DNA of 64,000 bases. Source: Elymus sibiricus (lineage: Eukaryota > Streptophyta > Magnoliopsida > Poales > Poaceae). The DNA is taken from assembly GCA_039707655.1 (NCBI GenBank), contig CM077676.1:240578866-240642865 (forward strand), given 5' to 3'. Below, in pieces: positions 35,648-47,825 of this stretch. The translations under genes and the position numbers were made by a program. The notes under the pieces were generated by a model, which saw nothing but the letters and a program-made list of their open reading frames with translations, searched no databases and was not told the origin of the DNA. The number at the start of each line of letters is the position of its first letter. The stretch's first letter is position 1.

Positions 35648-38600
35648 TGTAGCGACCTGACCCAAATGGGTCGGTGCCTCTGTGCTTTCTGTGCTATCCC
35701 TGGATTGGTATGCTAGCACACACAGTACATCGATGAAATACCATAACATCACATGTCAAAAAGATAACGTAGATCTAGAGTATACCTCATATAACACAGT
35801 GGAAAAACATCATAAGGGTGTGGAGTCCTATCAATGCCAACGGCAAGTTGAGTGTAGACCGTAACCCTACAACGTAACTCTTACTCGTCGTAGAAATTCC
35901 TGCAACATGATAAGTTGCAGCCATGTAGGTCAGTATATTGGATGTACTGGCAAGACCACAGATAAAGACAGATCAAAATAACTCTATCACTATATGCAAT
36001 ATGGCTGTGGAGGCTCTACGTCTTAATTTGCATAAAAGCTGGTTTTTCCCTAACTCAATTTTAATCAAGTTAATTAATCAATTTAGCTACTACTACTTGG
36101 CTGTTATTAATGAGATGGTTCCGCCAACCAATGTCTCATAACCCAAAGTCATTATTAAACCCAATAATCAATTTATAGTGCGGTGTTGAGAGTTCCATGA
36201 TAGATCCAATTCCAGAGGCTCCAGTTGTCCGTAACTGGGGACACGGCTAATTGACTAGGTTAATACTCTGCAGAGTTTTGCGCACTTTCCCCACAAGATT
36301 CGATCCCTCCTTTTACGTCCTCGCACTGCCTGGTGTTTCAGAATAGGATGACCGAAACATGGTATTTCAGAGAGTTTCCCTAGCCATTGACAGTGCCCAT
36401 CCAATCATATCATTCGTCTACATCTTGTAGCACCGTTCCAGTCAGAGTCACAACTAAGATCGACCAAGCCAGAGCCCATATTGACTTGTGGTTGCACAGG
36501 TAAGCTTCCGGTCTTGAAGTATCCTTCCGTCTCTTTGACCCTGGGTGGAGCTTTCCTCGTGATATCTGGCCTACTCCAGCATCACATAGGCTGATCCCCT
36601 GGTTTCTCCAAGGTGCCCTTCAACCATTCCACCCAGTGGTATATTGAATTCTTGTCTTCAGTCTTGAAGTCTTGAAGTTGTCGTCATTGATTAAGATTCA
36701 TCAATCTCATAACTTTCATGAACACTCATACCAATCCCCGTCTACTATAGCGTAGCAATGAAATAAACAATGTTTCCCGGGGCTCAGTAACAAGGGTATG
36801 GGTTCCTACCTCATGATACTAATCAAGAACAAGTTCAATATTACCTACTTGCATGCATGGTGGAAAGAATGAATCTAATGCAATGAAAACATGGGTATAT
36901 CAACAATATGATCAAATGTGACATGCCTTGTACTGTTGATGAAGATATTCGCACTAATAATTCTTGATAACGAAACTATTCGCACTCCAGACAATCTATA
37001 ACATTCAAACAAATCATGAATAAATAACCATCACTCAAATAAAACCAAAATAAAAGAATTGAATAAAACTTCAACAATAGTAGCATAACAATAGTTATTT
37101 ATTTCTACAAGCTAATAGGATCACAATGCAAAAGGAATCAATCATTTTGGATTGAAGGTCTGGAAGATATGGCCTCCTGAATATTCAAATTCAAAAATAA
37201 ATTCGAACAGTGGGTAAAAGTATTGAAAGATGGAACATATACTGATGCAATGGATAGGATTTGACATGAGTTCAATATGCAAAAAGAATCACTTGAATAG
37301 GTGCCACGGTTTGCAAAATATGACCATATGATGGTTTGAATTCAAATTTGAATTGCTCATATTTGAAAACTTTGAACAATTGAAATATTTGTACTACTAG
37401 ATAGTAGAGATCAATATGAACCAGTAGGAAAAAGAATCACCTAAATTGGATTTATAGATCTAAAGATATGCTAAAAGAAAAACTTGAATAGAATCTGAAA
37501 TTGAAAACAGTAAATTTTGGCCCATCGTGGAAAAGGTGCCACATGGCGCGCTCTGATTGGCTATGTGCTGGTTACTGCGAAAGTAGGCGGCGGATGGCCG
37601 GACGCTAACAGAAAATGGTTCAGCGTGCAAAAGAACAAAAACAGATCTAACCTAGACGGTTAGATCTCGATCTGACGGTGAAGAGATGTCCGCTGCTAGC
37701 TCTAAACGGCGGACGACCGCTAACTAATGCGAACCGATTCGAAAATAATTAAAAAAACGATCTAATCCTAGCCGTTTATGCAAGATCTAATGGTTGACGG
37801 TGGCTAAAGCTTACAGTAGTGGCAGTCGACGGCGAGGTGGCACGGGCGTCGGCGGTGACGGTGCTCCGGTGGTCGGCGGCGTCGACGGAGTGGACGGGCG
37901 GATGCAGCGGAGCGAGGGGGTCTTGGTGGTGGGGTCGGTGGAGGTCGGGGACGTCGGTGGAGAGCGGAGCGACGACAGTGGAGCTCGGGTGAGCTACGGC
38001 TCTAGCGGCGGACGAGCGAGCTCGGGGCGGCTTCTGTAGACGAAGAGGAGGGGCAAAACTATGTCAAAACGAAGAGTGGCGGCGAGAGGAACCAATGGAA
38101 GAGGGAGGGGTCTCGAATATGCTCACGGACGTCGGAATCTTTCGATGAAGACGGTTCGGGCGGCGGAGATCCGAACGATGCTTGCGTGCAGTATGGGTGG
38201 ACTTGGGCGAGGTTTTAAGGGGGAATCGAGTGAAGAGGGTGCGGGGTTTTATAGGGACAAGTCCTTGGGGAGGGGTCGACTCGGGGACGTGATCCCGATG
38301 AATCCGGGATTCGGTGGTGCGTCGGGCATGCTCTGGCGTGGCATGGCGTGGAGAGGAAAAATAAGGTGGCGCGGGGGCCGCTTGGCAGTGAGAGGAAGGG
38401 AGAAGGAAAGGAGCGGGCGACCGGGGCAGAGGAGGTTCAGCGCGGGTGGAGCTGGCTTGGGCCGTTTCGGCTAGCTGGGCCGGCGGTTTGCACCTGGCCT
38501 GGCGGCTAGATTTGTTTTTTTTCTTTTATAAAAACAGGAACTTTTTCTGATTTCTATTTACAAAAACAGTAAAACACAGAAATAGCAACTTAACTAGGAA

Positions 38601-39156
38601 AAATTCCAGAAAATTCACATAAATATATGGGTTTATTTAGGACAGTGTGAACTATTTTCTGGCCTAAAATGCAAACTTTTGAGAAAACAAAATGTATACT
38701 TTTTGCTAGGCTTTTATTTAAGCAATAAAAATATTTTCAAAAAAAATACAAACAACTCAAAATTTATTTCAATTTCTTTTTCCATCCTTTTACTTCTGGT
38801 TTGAAGAAGTCATATTTTCTTCTCTCTTTAATTTTATTTGAATGGACGGAAAGGTATTTGAAAAACATCAAACTTGCCAAATTCAAAAGTGAACCAAAAT
38901 CTCCCAACTCTTTTATTTTGAAGGAGTCCTATTACCTTCTCTCAATTAATTTTGAGTTGGATTTGTTTAAATATAAAATTCAAATAAGTTCCCAAGGAAA
39001 TATTTGGGAAAGTCCTTTTATTCCCTCTCAATTTAATATTCATTCAAACATTCAAAAAGTTTCAAATTCCACTCAATTTCAAACAACAATCACACAAGCA
39101 ATCATTATTACTTAATTAATATAACATTCCAAAATTTAGAATTTTGGGATGCTACA
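35648..39156 (-). mobile_element. 5' LTR of a minus-strand Gypsy element
   Basis: 3,509 bp, TGTAGCGACC at the left and GGGATGCTACA at the right, so on minus it starts TGTAGCATCCC and ends GGTCGCTACA. A GC-rich block (37790-38510) is open in several frames but without domain resemblance, and is best read as promoter/leader. The right flank is AATCA, a possible target duplication whose partner is out of view. The element is inserted in the repeated exon region of CACTA2. Confidence 0.88.
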
Positions 39157-41044
39157 AATCACTTGTGGTGAAACACCTTTAAGTTGGCAGTGTGATATTG
39201 GTTGCGTCTTGCATATGATTTCTAGCATGTACTACTTATAATTTGTTGAAACACCACTTATGACGAGATAGTTTTAACTTGGCAGAGTGATATTGGTTGG
39301 ATCTTTCATATGGTGTCTAGCTTGCAGTGCTTCTAATTTGTTGAAATGCCTTCTGCTTAGTTTCCACGTCATAGGTGTGAATATGTCATGCGGTCCTGTT
39401 TTTCGTACATATTCCATCCTCGTATCATGTGTTTGCCTTACATCAAAGTATTGTTCGTCAGTATCATGCATGAATGAGTTCTAAAGAGCAGATTTTATTC
39501 CTTTTTCTTGTCGGTTTGACTTCACAATGCATAATCAAAATAGCGGAAGGAAATTAGAAAGGCAGTGGATAATGGTGGTCCTTCCAAGCAACTGAAACAG
39601 AGGGTCTCTACAGATTCTACTCTGCCATCCTCCCAACAAGATTCGCAAGACAACGCAAGGCTAGACAGTAAATGTAGCTGTGTAGATGATGAGCACAACT
39701 CCCCTACTCCACCATCACAGGTGCTTGCTCTAACTTGGCACTGTTATATGTGGTTGCATGTTGCATATGATGTCTAGTTTGTATTGCTTCTAATTTTGTT
39801 GAATTGCATCTGCTTATTTTACACATTATACTTGTGAATATGACACTTGTTCCTGTTTCTTGAACATACTAAATCTGTCTATCACACCATGTTCTTACAT
39901 CAAAGTACTATTGTGTATGCTGCAATGATCACTTACCATAAGACACATTTAACTTGGAAGTGTGATATAGGTTGCATCTTGCATTCTCTTGTAGCTTGTA
40001 CGACTTCTAATTTGTTGAAATGGCACTTATGACGAGACACTTTTAAGAGTGATATTGGTTGCATGTTCATATGGTGCCTCGCTTTCATTTCTTCTAATTT
40101 GTTGAAATGCCTTCTTCTTAGTATTTTTCATACATATTCCATCCTCCTATCATAGGTGTGAATATGCAATGTTGTCCGTTTTTTGTACATATTCCATCCT
40201 CCTATCATGCGGTTTCCTTACATCAAAGTAGTGTTCGTCTGTATCATGCATCAATGAGTTATGCAGAGCCAATTTTATTCCTTTTCTTGTGGTTTTGACT
40301 TCAGAAGGCAATATCAAGAAAGAGGAATGAAAAGAGTAAGTTAGGGGATGTTGGTGGTCCTCCGGACCAACGCAAATGGAGGCTCTCTAGATTTGCCACT
40401 GCTACTGCTACAGCAGTTGAAGTTCCAAGTCTATATGATGAGTCCATCTCCCCTACTCCACCATCGCAGGTGCTTGCTCTAACTTGACAGTGTGATAATT
40501 GGTTGCATGTTGCATATGGTGTCTAGCTTGTATTTCTTCTAATTTGATTAAATTGCACCTGCTGAGTTTATACGTTATACATGTGAATATGACATGCCTT
40601 TCTGTTTCTAGAATACACTGCATCTATCTATCACACCATGTTCTTACATCAAAGTACTGTTGTTGTGTATCCTGCATCAATCACTTATGATGATGCGCTT
40701 TTAACTTGGGAGTGTGATATTGATTGCGTCTTGCATTGATTTCTAACTTGTACTGCTTCTAATTTTTCGAAATGCCACTTATGACGAAACACTTTTAACT
40801 TGGCAGAGTGATATTAGTTGCATCTATCATATGGTGTCTAGCTTGCATTGCTTCTAATTTCTTGAAAATCCTTCTGCTTAGTTTACACATCATAGGTGTG
40901 AATATGTCATGCTGTCCCGTTTTTCGTACATATTCCATCCTCCTCATACGGTTCTCTTACATCAAAGTATTGCTTGTCTGTATCATGCATCAATGAGTTC
41001 TGAAGAGCGAATTTTATTCTTTTGTGTTGTGGGTACGGCTTGAC
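39157..41044 (+). repeat. Higher-order tandem repeat with duplicated exon, about 749 bp period
   Basis: Each repeat holds an exon-like block ending CCATCNCAG followed by GTGCTTGCTCTAACTTG, then three related intron-like segments each containing a TTGGTTGCAT...GTGTCTAGCTTG core. The donor sites at 39721 and 40470 are 749 bp apart; internal landmarks repeat at 751-776 bp. Exon-like blocks lie at about 39536-39720, 40315-40469 and 41045 onward. The second is open throughout. Confidence 0.8.
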
Positions 41045-43258
41045 ATGGCAAAGTCAAAAAAGAGCAAGGAAAAGAGTATGGTAGGGGATGGTGTTAGTCG
41101 TCGGGTGCAACAGAAAAGGAGCTTCCCTCGAGATTCTGCTGGTACTTATAGTGTAGTAGAAGGTCGAAGTCCACCGGCTAAATCTACAAACACAGTATCC
41201 CTTGCTCACCAGTTGCAGCACCTCCTTCCACAGTACCAACATCTCAACGAGTTACTCGTTCGAATGCTCCGCAAGTGGCATGTTCCCAAGCTGCCTTCAC
41301 ATCTAACACTACTTCCGAAGCACTGCTGACACTACAGGACTTGGCAAGATCAGATGAACCTTGTGAGCATCAACACCAGGACGGTACGTGACCGAGTCAA
41401 GTTGCAGTTGCATGCTCCTTTATATATACTCTCACAGTTTGATGTGCACTAACACTTTCCATATTCATTGTTGAACTAGCACCTTGGCACAAGAGGAAAC
41501 AGACATCAGGGATAATGCTTGACAAGTTAACAAAATCTAAAGGAGGAAGAATGGATATCCATTTCGAGGCAGGTTTAAAAAGGCCATGTATGCTACAGAG
41601 TCAGCCAAGTTAGTATCAGAGGCAGCCGTTGCCGTTAGGTGTCATGCATGCATCCTCCCAATGTGCATCAAGTACAAGAATGACAAAGATGAAACCCAGT
41701 TTAACACCTTCCTTGACCATTTATCCGTAAGTAATGTTATTGATCACAATTTCTAATATTGTCTTGCTCTGTCCCATACTTTCTAGCTTGCTCCTAATGA
41801 GACTCCCATTCTTTTTTTCAACGGGAGAGGTTCAAGTTGGATCCGAAAGATCATGCAACCAAACAAGCATGCACTCATGTTTTTCAATCTGCTCTGCGAC
41901 AGTATCGGTATCACCTTAGAAAAACTCACTTTAAAGGAAAGTCTAACAATGAAATCGCCCTAACATCTCCAGTGGAATATATTACGGACGAAGGCTGGAC
42001 AACCCTTGTTAAACACTGGTCTGATCTAAAGTATCAGGTAGGGTATATGTATGTGATCAGATCACATATTGAACTCATATTTACGTATGTGCCTTACAAG
42101 TCTATCTTCTTCTAGGCTAACTATTTGAAGAACAAGGCCAACCATTCTAAAGTGAAATTCCAACAGACAACACGATCTCAGAGCTACATTGCACACAGCG
42201 AGGCTCTTGTAAATAGCTTGTATTTCCTCCTTTTTGTTGTGCCATATTATCGTATCTATATTGACTTGTGCCAAATATAGAGGAAAGACCGTGCGGACAA
42301 AAAAGAACCTGAACCGAATGCAGTGCAAATCTTCAAGGATTGTCACACCAGCAAGATGAAGGGCATGACTACACTAGTCCAAGCCGCTGTTGTAAGTCCT
42401 TACTCCTCATGCCTTTGAACTGATTGTTACGGTGACGTGTTCATTTAACTGCTTGGTTTGCAGCCAATGTCAGTTACTCTGTTCATTTTTATACACAGTT
42501 GTCTTGACGTATCATTTCACGTTACACGGTTTAAAAGAGAGGAAGGATATTCGTTTGGTCTTGATCTGTAATCTAGTTGTGATGTTCACGTGCCCACACA
42601 ATGATACAATAGCCTGTTTGTTTGATATCCGTTTGCCCGTGATATGAATGATGTCATACTATGTTCATCATATTTTAAACCGTGTCTCTTTATCCTTAGA
42701 TGTCAATAAATGTGACGAAATAGACAATACATTAGGCATGCTACATGGACATATGTTCCGAACGTGATTTTATTATGTACTTAGCACTAAAATACATGCT
42801 AATGTATTAAAGTGGTTCACCAAAATAAGTTATATATAAACGTCAAAGCTATTTTGTTTGTTTTTGTCTCATTAGTAACTTCTTATCTGGTAAACTAATC
42901 TACAAATTCAAACATTTAGCAAGCTATGGAACAAATGATTGAACGACCACAACCTCCTGAAGGTGACGAGGCTACCACATGCACAATGTCACCTCTTGCT
43001 GTAGTGCATCAGTATCTCTCCACTAACAGTGCAAAAAGCACCTTCCTGAGTAATTTTGGGTTGGTTGTTAAGGTAACCTCGTCGAAACCACCTACTGAAG
43101 AAAATCTTCCGGCTAGACAGAGTGATATATCCGTGCTCTAGACACAAGTCCAATCCCTAATGGAGGTCGTTCTTGAAACAAGAATAGTGGTTGACAAATG
43201 TCGTCAAGATATGAATGGTTTTGAAACCAGACTATGAGACATTTGCTTCGCTGTTTAA
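41045..43258 (+). pseudogene. Transposase_24-type CACTA gene, multi-exon, broken
   Basis: Likely exons are about 41045-41330, 41479-41730, 41828-42037, 42116-42208, 42281-42391 and 42920-43258, with GT/AG borders at the later ones. Exons 3-5 read RFKLDPKDHATKQACTHV, WTTLVKHWSDLKYQ, ANYLKNKANHSKVKF and RKDRADKKEPEPNAVQIF, which match the plant Ptta/En/Spm-associated Transposase_24 family; the last exon adds a glutamine-rich predicted coiled coil. Damage: a frame change within 41479-41730, TAG at 43139 and TGA at 43235 before the expected TAA at 43256. Role in transposition is presumed from family membership only. Confidence 0.72.
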
Positions 43259-43549
43259 GAGCAATGGCAGAAAAAAAAGGGAAGGTCATGCTGCTCCATT
43301 AGATACTATAGCCTGAAACATTACCACTCTGGTCAAATGATCTCAGCTTCTATGCATCTCATGGTGGATTTATCTGCAAGGGCTGTAAACTTTTATGCCA
43401 ACAAGCCTTTTGTTGTATGGCTGTAATTTATTTTGTTGCGATACAATATTTATCGTGCTGCCAAAGGCCGTAGAAATTAGCAATCTATTTTTGTATAGTG
43501 TAGGTTTATTCTTATTAATGTATTTGGCATCATCGTCTCCTTTAGGCTG

Positions 43550-44530
43550 AAAGCATCGTAGGAGCCCAAAGGGCCAATATTCGTCCGGCCCACAACTCGA
43601 AGGGAGCTAAAAACGATTATGGGCCGTAATCGCTATGTAGCCCATTTAAAATAACTGGGCCTAAATCAGCGTAAGATCTTCTTATTTCTGATCGTTCCAT
43701 TGGTAGGCCCGTGACCATAGTGGGCCATTAACATGCCTAAACATAATATGGGGCCATAGTAATAACGGGCCGTTAACATGCCTAAATATCTTGCAGGCCT
43801 TATTTCGCCCATAAATGACACGGGCCGTTAACAGGCCGAAACGCAAATTGGGCCTTCATTGGGCCAGAATATACCCAGGGCTTGTAGCAGGCCGAAAGAT
43901 GATTGGGCCTAAAATGTGCCAAATAGCCCACTGGTCATTAGCAGGCCGAAATGTATCTGAGCCCATGGTGGCCCATTTACATGGCGGATCGTTAACAGGC
44001 CAAAAGTCAGCACGGCCGTAATTGCGCTGACCTACTACACAGGCCTTTAACAGGCCGAAAGTGCGGGCGGGCCAGATTTGTGTCATTGAGAATATGGGCC
44101 ATTAATAAGCTTGATGTGACATCAGGGCACATATGGTCCATGGGTTGCGTTGGCCGTTAACAGGCCGAAAGTCAGACCTTACCGAAAATGGCCCAATTCC
44201 ATCATGGTCTGTTTATGGGCCAAAAGTTTCGTCGGGCAACAAATGGGCCCAGATGTAGCAGGACCTTAAATAGGCCAGAAACACACTGGGCTGTAATTGG
44301 GCCCAAATACATAGCGGACTATTAACGGTCCAGAAGTGACCATGGGCCGCAATGATGAGAAATCCACAACGGGCGAGTGACGGGCCGATTTGGCACTATT
44401 CCAATGGGCCTTACCTACAAATGGGCGTTGTCCAAGCAGGCTGTTAATGGGCCAGCCCGCTAACTTTGATTGGGTCGGCCTTTTTAACCTAAATGGGCCA
44501 CTACTGGGCCGTTCCAGATGTCGACGAATC
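43550..44530. repeat. CACTA2 subterminal GGGCC...GGCCGAAA repeats
   Basis: A GGGCCGTTAACAGGCCGAAA-like motif recurs roughly every 50-70 bp, about a dozen times with variants. Similar repeats border many Triticeae CACTA elements (recollection). Confidence 0.85.
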
Positions 44531-44689
44531 ATAGGCGCGTGTCGTCCATTGGATGAATGACATCTGTCGCAACGCCGAGCTGACACGTGGATCCGTTGGA
44601 GAATGAGAATTTTACAAGTGGAAAATCGCCATTGGTATGGGCTGTTAACGGGTTATCGGATCCAAACCCGCACCTGATAGCTTAACGAC

Positions 44690-44938
44690 GACCCATTACG
44701 GTGGATGCCACGTGTCGGTTACCCTTGACGAAAACACTTCCATGATGCGCCATTTATCGTCATGGAAGTGGACACTTCTGTGATGATAATTTGAGTATTG
44801 TCATGGAACACTTCTACGACAGCACATGTATGACTATCTTGATTTTTTCATAAAATCATCACGGATGTACATGCATGACAGAAAACGTGACCTACTATGA
44901 CAAACACGTATCATCACGAAAGTGTTTTTTTGTAGTTG
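44690..44938 (-). repeat. CACTA2 right terminal region
   Basis: Contains inverted short pairs such as CACTTCCATGA and TCATGGAAGTG, and the terminal AGTGTTTTTTTGTAG. I recall the same terminal 200 bp from many wheat CACTA elements. Confidence 0.75.
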
Positions 44939-44944
44939 TTGGCG

Positions 44945-45357
44945 CGAGGCGGAGCACGGACGGGGGCTATGAGCGCTGACGTCCAGCTGCAAAACGGCAG
45001 CAACAAGATCTGAACCACTCATCAAACTTGGCTTCGATGCAGTTGGAATGGAAGCAATGGATGACAAGGCATCTAGCTGCCAGGGTGTGTGGCGATGATC
45101 TAGGACAATGCGTCCATGCATTTGCCATACCCGTCGGGGAGCTCGGCGTCGTAGTTGAGGTTGAGGGGGATGCAGCGCTAGAGGGGGTGCCACCGTCGGG
45201 AGAGGACGGTTGCCCGCATGCCAGAATTGAAGGGGAGTAGGGAGATGATGATGAGAAGCATCTCATCGGGGAGGCTGCTGATGAAGTCCAGGCTCACCGG
45301 AGGCTCTTGTGGTTCTGGCTCGACCCGCCTCCGCTTGTTGGCCGTCTCGTCCTCCAT
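44945..45357 (-). pseudogene. F-box protein gene, truncated and decayed
   Basis: On minus from the ATG at 45357 ([20 protein letters not shown]) an F-box domain follows ([20 protein letters not shown], then [11 protein letters not shown]). It is the start typical of plant F-box/FBD/LRR proteins, the substrate adaptors of SCF ubiquitin ligases. The frame stops with TAG at 45180-45178, where the family has tryptophan (HPLW). Homology can be followed further left through another TAG and a frame change (ARCLVIHCFHSN, EAKFDEWFRS in another frame) until CACTA2 begins. The LRR part is absent or beyond CACTA2. A longer open frame extends upstream to 45612, but that extension runs into repeat-like DNA and the internal ATG is preferred. 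Confidence 0.75.
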
Positions 45358-45496
45358 CTCAGCCGGCGGCGACACAGCCAACTCCGTAGTCTCTTCGGCG
45401 GCGGTACTTTGTGGGCGTGCAGCACTACGACACGTGATGGAGCGGATAGACAGGAAAGATGCCCGTTGGTCAAAAGGGAGCTTGCGGGTTTGCGGG

Positions 45497-45650
45497 GTGC
45501 TCGATGTCTTTTTAAAATTCCTACTATTTTTCCTATGGCATAAAACACTCCTTGCTAATCCTATTGGATTTAAGTGGATATGCCACTCCAATCCTATACT
45601 TTTCCTATTCATGTATTTTCATACTCCTACGAATCAAAGAGCCCTAACAT
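45497..45650. mobile_element. Possible Tourist-like MITE
   Basis: The right edge reads (on minus) GGGCTCTTTGATTCGTAGGA, like the ends of Triticeae PIF/Harbinger-type MITEs, followed on plus by TAA. The interior is AT-rich with CCTATTGGATT/AATCCAATAGG-like stretches. The left edge is poorly matched, so the boundaries are guesses. Confidence 0.3.
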
Positions 45651-45984
45651 TTGAATTGGGAACCATGCATGGCTTCCATAATTCATATCAAGAAGACACG
45701 TTTTGAACTTTCAAATTCGTGTGAAGCATGATTTGGAAATCTCCATACACTATATATACGAGGTCACCATCACATATAGGGTAGTTAGTCTTTTCTTATG
45801 GGTTTTAGCTCACCAGACGAAATATAATCTGGTTTTATGTAAAAATTATCCAAGTTTCAATGAACATCATCCGGTTTGTTTAAATTTGCTTCAAATTGGT
45901 TCACTTTTGTTAAATTTCGTACGAAGTGTAACCGGACATTTACGGCTAGCTTTGGACTTCGGCTCCCAAATTAGTGTCCGCGTA

Positions 45985-46400
45985 CTAGTAACCACAGGTC
46001 TCCGGAAGGATGCGGCGTCCCATGGTTCTCGTGGGATTCGGTCGGCGTTTATCTTTGGTGGATCCGCTTGGATTAGATCTTCGTTTGTCCGCATATGTGT
46101 GTGTGCAGATTGGATCCTTTCGACCTACGATTCTCTTCATCGACGATGGTTGTTATCCTTGTGTGTTGGTCTTGTGTGTTGGTCCTACGGGGTCTTAGTA
46201 TGACGACTTCCTGACTATGTGCTACAACAATGTTTTCCCGGCGCCGATGAGGGAAGGGCGATGACGGTGGCGCATGTTCGGCTTGCAGAATGCTTATAGT
46301 CGTCACTATAGGTGATCTACAAACCATGATGTAATTTTCACTGCTGGTGTTACCTTCGCAGTTGATAAATAGACCGAAAGTTTTCTTGGAACAAAAAAGA
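45985..46400 (+). mobile_element. 3' end of a non-LTR retroelement (5'-truncated)
   Basis: Ends with GATAAATAGACCGAAAGTTT and a short A-rich tail. The preceding segment (GACGACTTCC, TTATAGTCGTCACTATAGGT, GATCTACAAACCATGATGTA) matches my recollection of the common 3' terminus of wheat LINE/SINE-type copies. No reverse transcriptase is present. Target duplications were not identified. Confidence 0.5.
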
Positions 46401-46975
46401 AATATAAGATATAGGTTTAAGTATCAATGTTCATTACATTAAAAATCAAATTATGACTACAAAAAATTTGATGAATATATGGTAGTGGACGCTAGGAAGA
46501 TGTTCTGATGTCTTTAACCCAAAACATATAGAAAAACACACACATGCCAATTGCTTTACAAGATAAAAAATAGAAGACGAGTCTAGACCAAATGAGAAGT
46601 GGTTGTATTTTTTGCATATTCTGCAATTTAAATGATACTCTATAAGAAAAATTAATGGAGATTCTCTGAATAGAAATAGTTGGAGAATTAAACTAAGGAA
46701 TAATAACAAACGAGAAGTGTCTTTGCTTTGAGGTTTGTTTATATTATGACTTTCCCTGATCTCAAGTAGAATATTCTAGATAGCACTCATGGGAAAATCT
46801 TATGAAATGAAGTCTAACGACCAATACCATTCTGATTTACCACCTTTCAACCATTGGATCTGTTTCATCCAACGGCCAATATTCAAAGTTATTTTGACAC
46901 TATATATAGTGGTATGGATAATAGGCCAAACTCCTATGCATACCGCGGAATAAAAGACCCGCCCTCGCCTTATCA
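46401..46975. other. AT-rich DNA, nothing recognised
   Basis: About 575 bp, low GC, without a convincing open frame. It contains CACTATATATAG near 46900, a possible TATA, but no gene follows. Confidence 0.5.
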
Positions 46976-47722
46976 ATCAGGATTTCTATCGATAGATCAC
47001 GCCAAGGAGGAAAACCAAATGTTACAATTTACAAGTACAAAAGGAAAAGGTGGTACAATTACAACACGCCTGGCGCGTACGCGTCGCACCCCACACGGTC
47101 GGTCAGGCACGCCGCTCACCCAGCGAATATGCGTCATCTTGCGTTTTCACTGACATGTGGGACCGAATGTGAGCAACCCGACGACGGGCACACTCTGCGC
47201 GTCTGTTGGCTGAAAAGAGAGAGAGGAGGGCCGAGCACGGACTCCAGGAAATTTGGCGACTGTGTGAGGTGGGCCATATGTTAATAAAGTACTAGTACTC
47301 GTGGTACCGTACTCCTAGAGAGATAATGTGTTCGCTCTACGTAACCAGCACCTCGATATAGTGGGGTGGCACGGGCCAGAACAAGCATTCACGTCTAGGA
47401 GTACGGCACACACCACTACCATGAGTCCCATCTGACACCAAATTTCTTGGAGTCTGTGCTACAGCTAGCTCTTCTCCCTCCTCATTTCTCTAACTCAGCC
47501 AACGCACGGCGGGCGGGGTAGGGGTTTGCCGATAGTCAGTTTGCTCAACTGCGGCCCCACTTGTTAGCGAAAATGCAAGACAACATGCGTTCCCCATGAG
47601 CGGCGTGCCGGACCAACCGTGTGGGGGGTGCGAAGCGAACGCGGCAGGCTTTTCCTTTTGAACTTGTAAGTTGTAACATTTGGTTCTTCTCCTTGGCGTG
47701 ACCGATAGATAGAAATAATGAC
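46976..47722. repeat. Long imperfect inverted repeat (about 745 bp)
   Basis: The left arm (46976-47320) and the right arm (47393-47722) are reverse complements with many mismatches and a few gaps, separated by about 70 bp. Matching landmarks include CTATCGATAGATCACGCCAAGG against CCTTGGCGTGACCGATAGATAG, GACCNNCCGTGTGG blocks and TCTAGGAGTACGG at the inner end. A transcript would fold into a long hairpin. Open frames here are not supported as genes. Confidence 0.8.
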
Positions 47723-47825
47723 TCTCCCTAAAAATATAGAAATAACGATTAAAAATGCTAGCGCCGAGCTTTTCTCGCATGATAAGTGGGGGAGTTTTGC
47801 CAATTTGTCCCATCGTCGCTTTCCT

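Larger units (their letters stand above)
39157..44938 (+). mobile_element. Second CACTA element (CACTA2), left end missing
   Basis: Begins inside a repeat unit interrupted by the minus-strand Gypsy. It carries a broken multi-exon gene of the Transposase_24 (Ptta/En/Spm) type, then about 1.3 kb of subterminal repeats, and ends near 44938 with AGTGTTTTTTTGTAG, the reverse complement of a CTACAAAAAAACACT terminus. The canonical last bases (TAGTG) read TAGTTG here, so the end is altered by one inserted base or the boundary is off by a base or two. Confidence 0.75.

Noticed and set aside
37794..38474. Gly/Arg-rich open frames in the minus-strand Gypsy LTR
   Set aside because: They lie within an LTR on the strand opposite to its transcription and have the composition of GC-rich leader DNA.
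45703..46203. 166-codon open frame
   Set aside because: Covers the junction of AT-rich DNA and a non-LTR retroelement tail; no domain, composition not coding.
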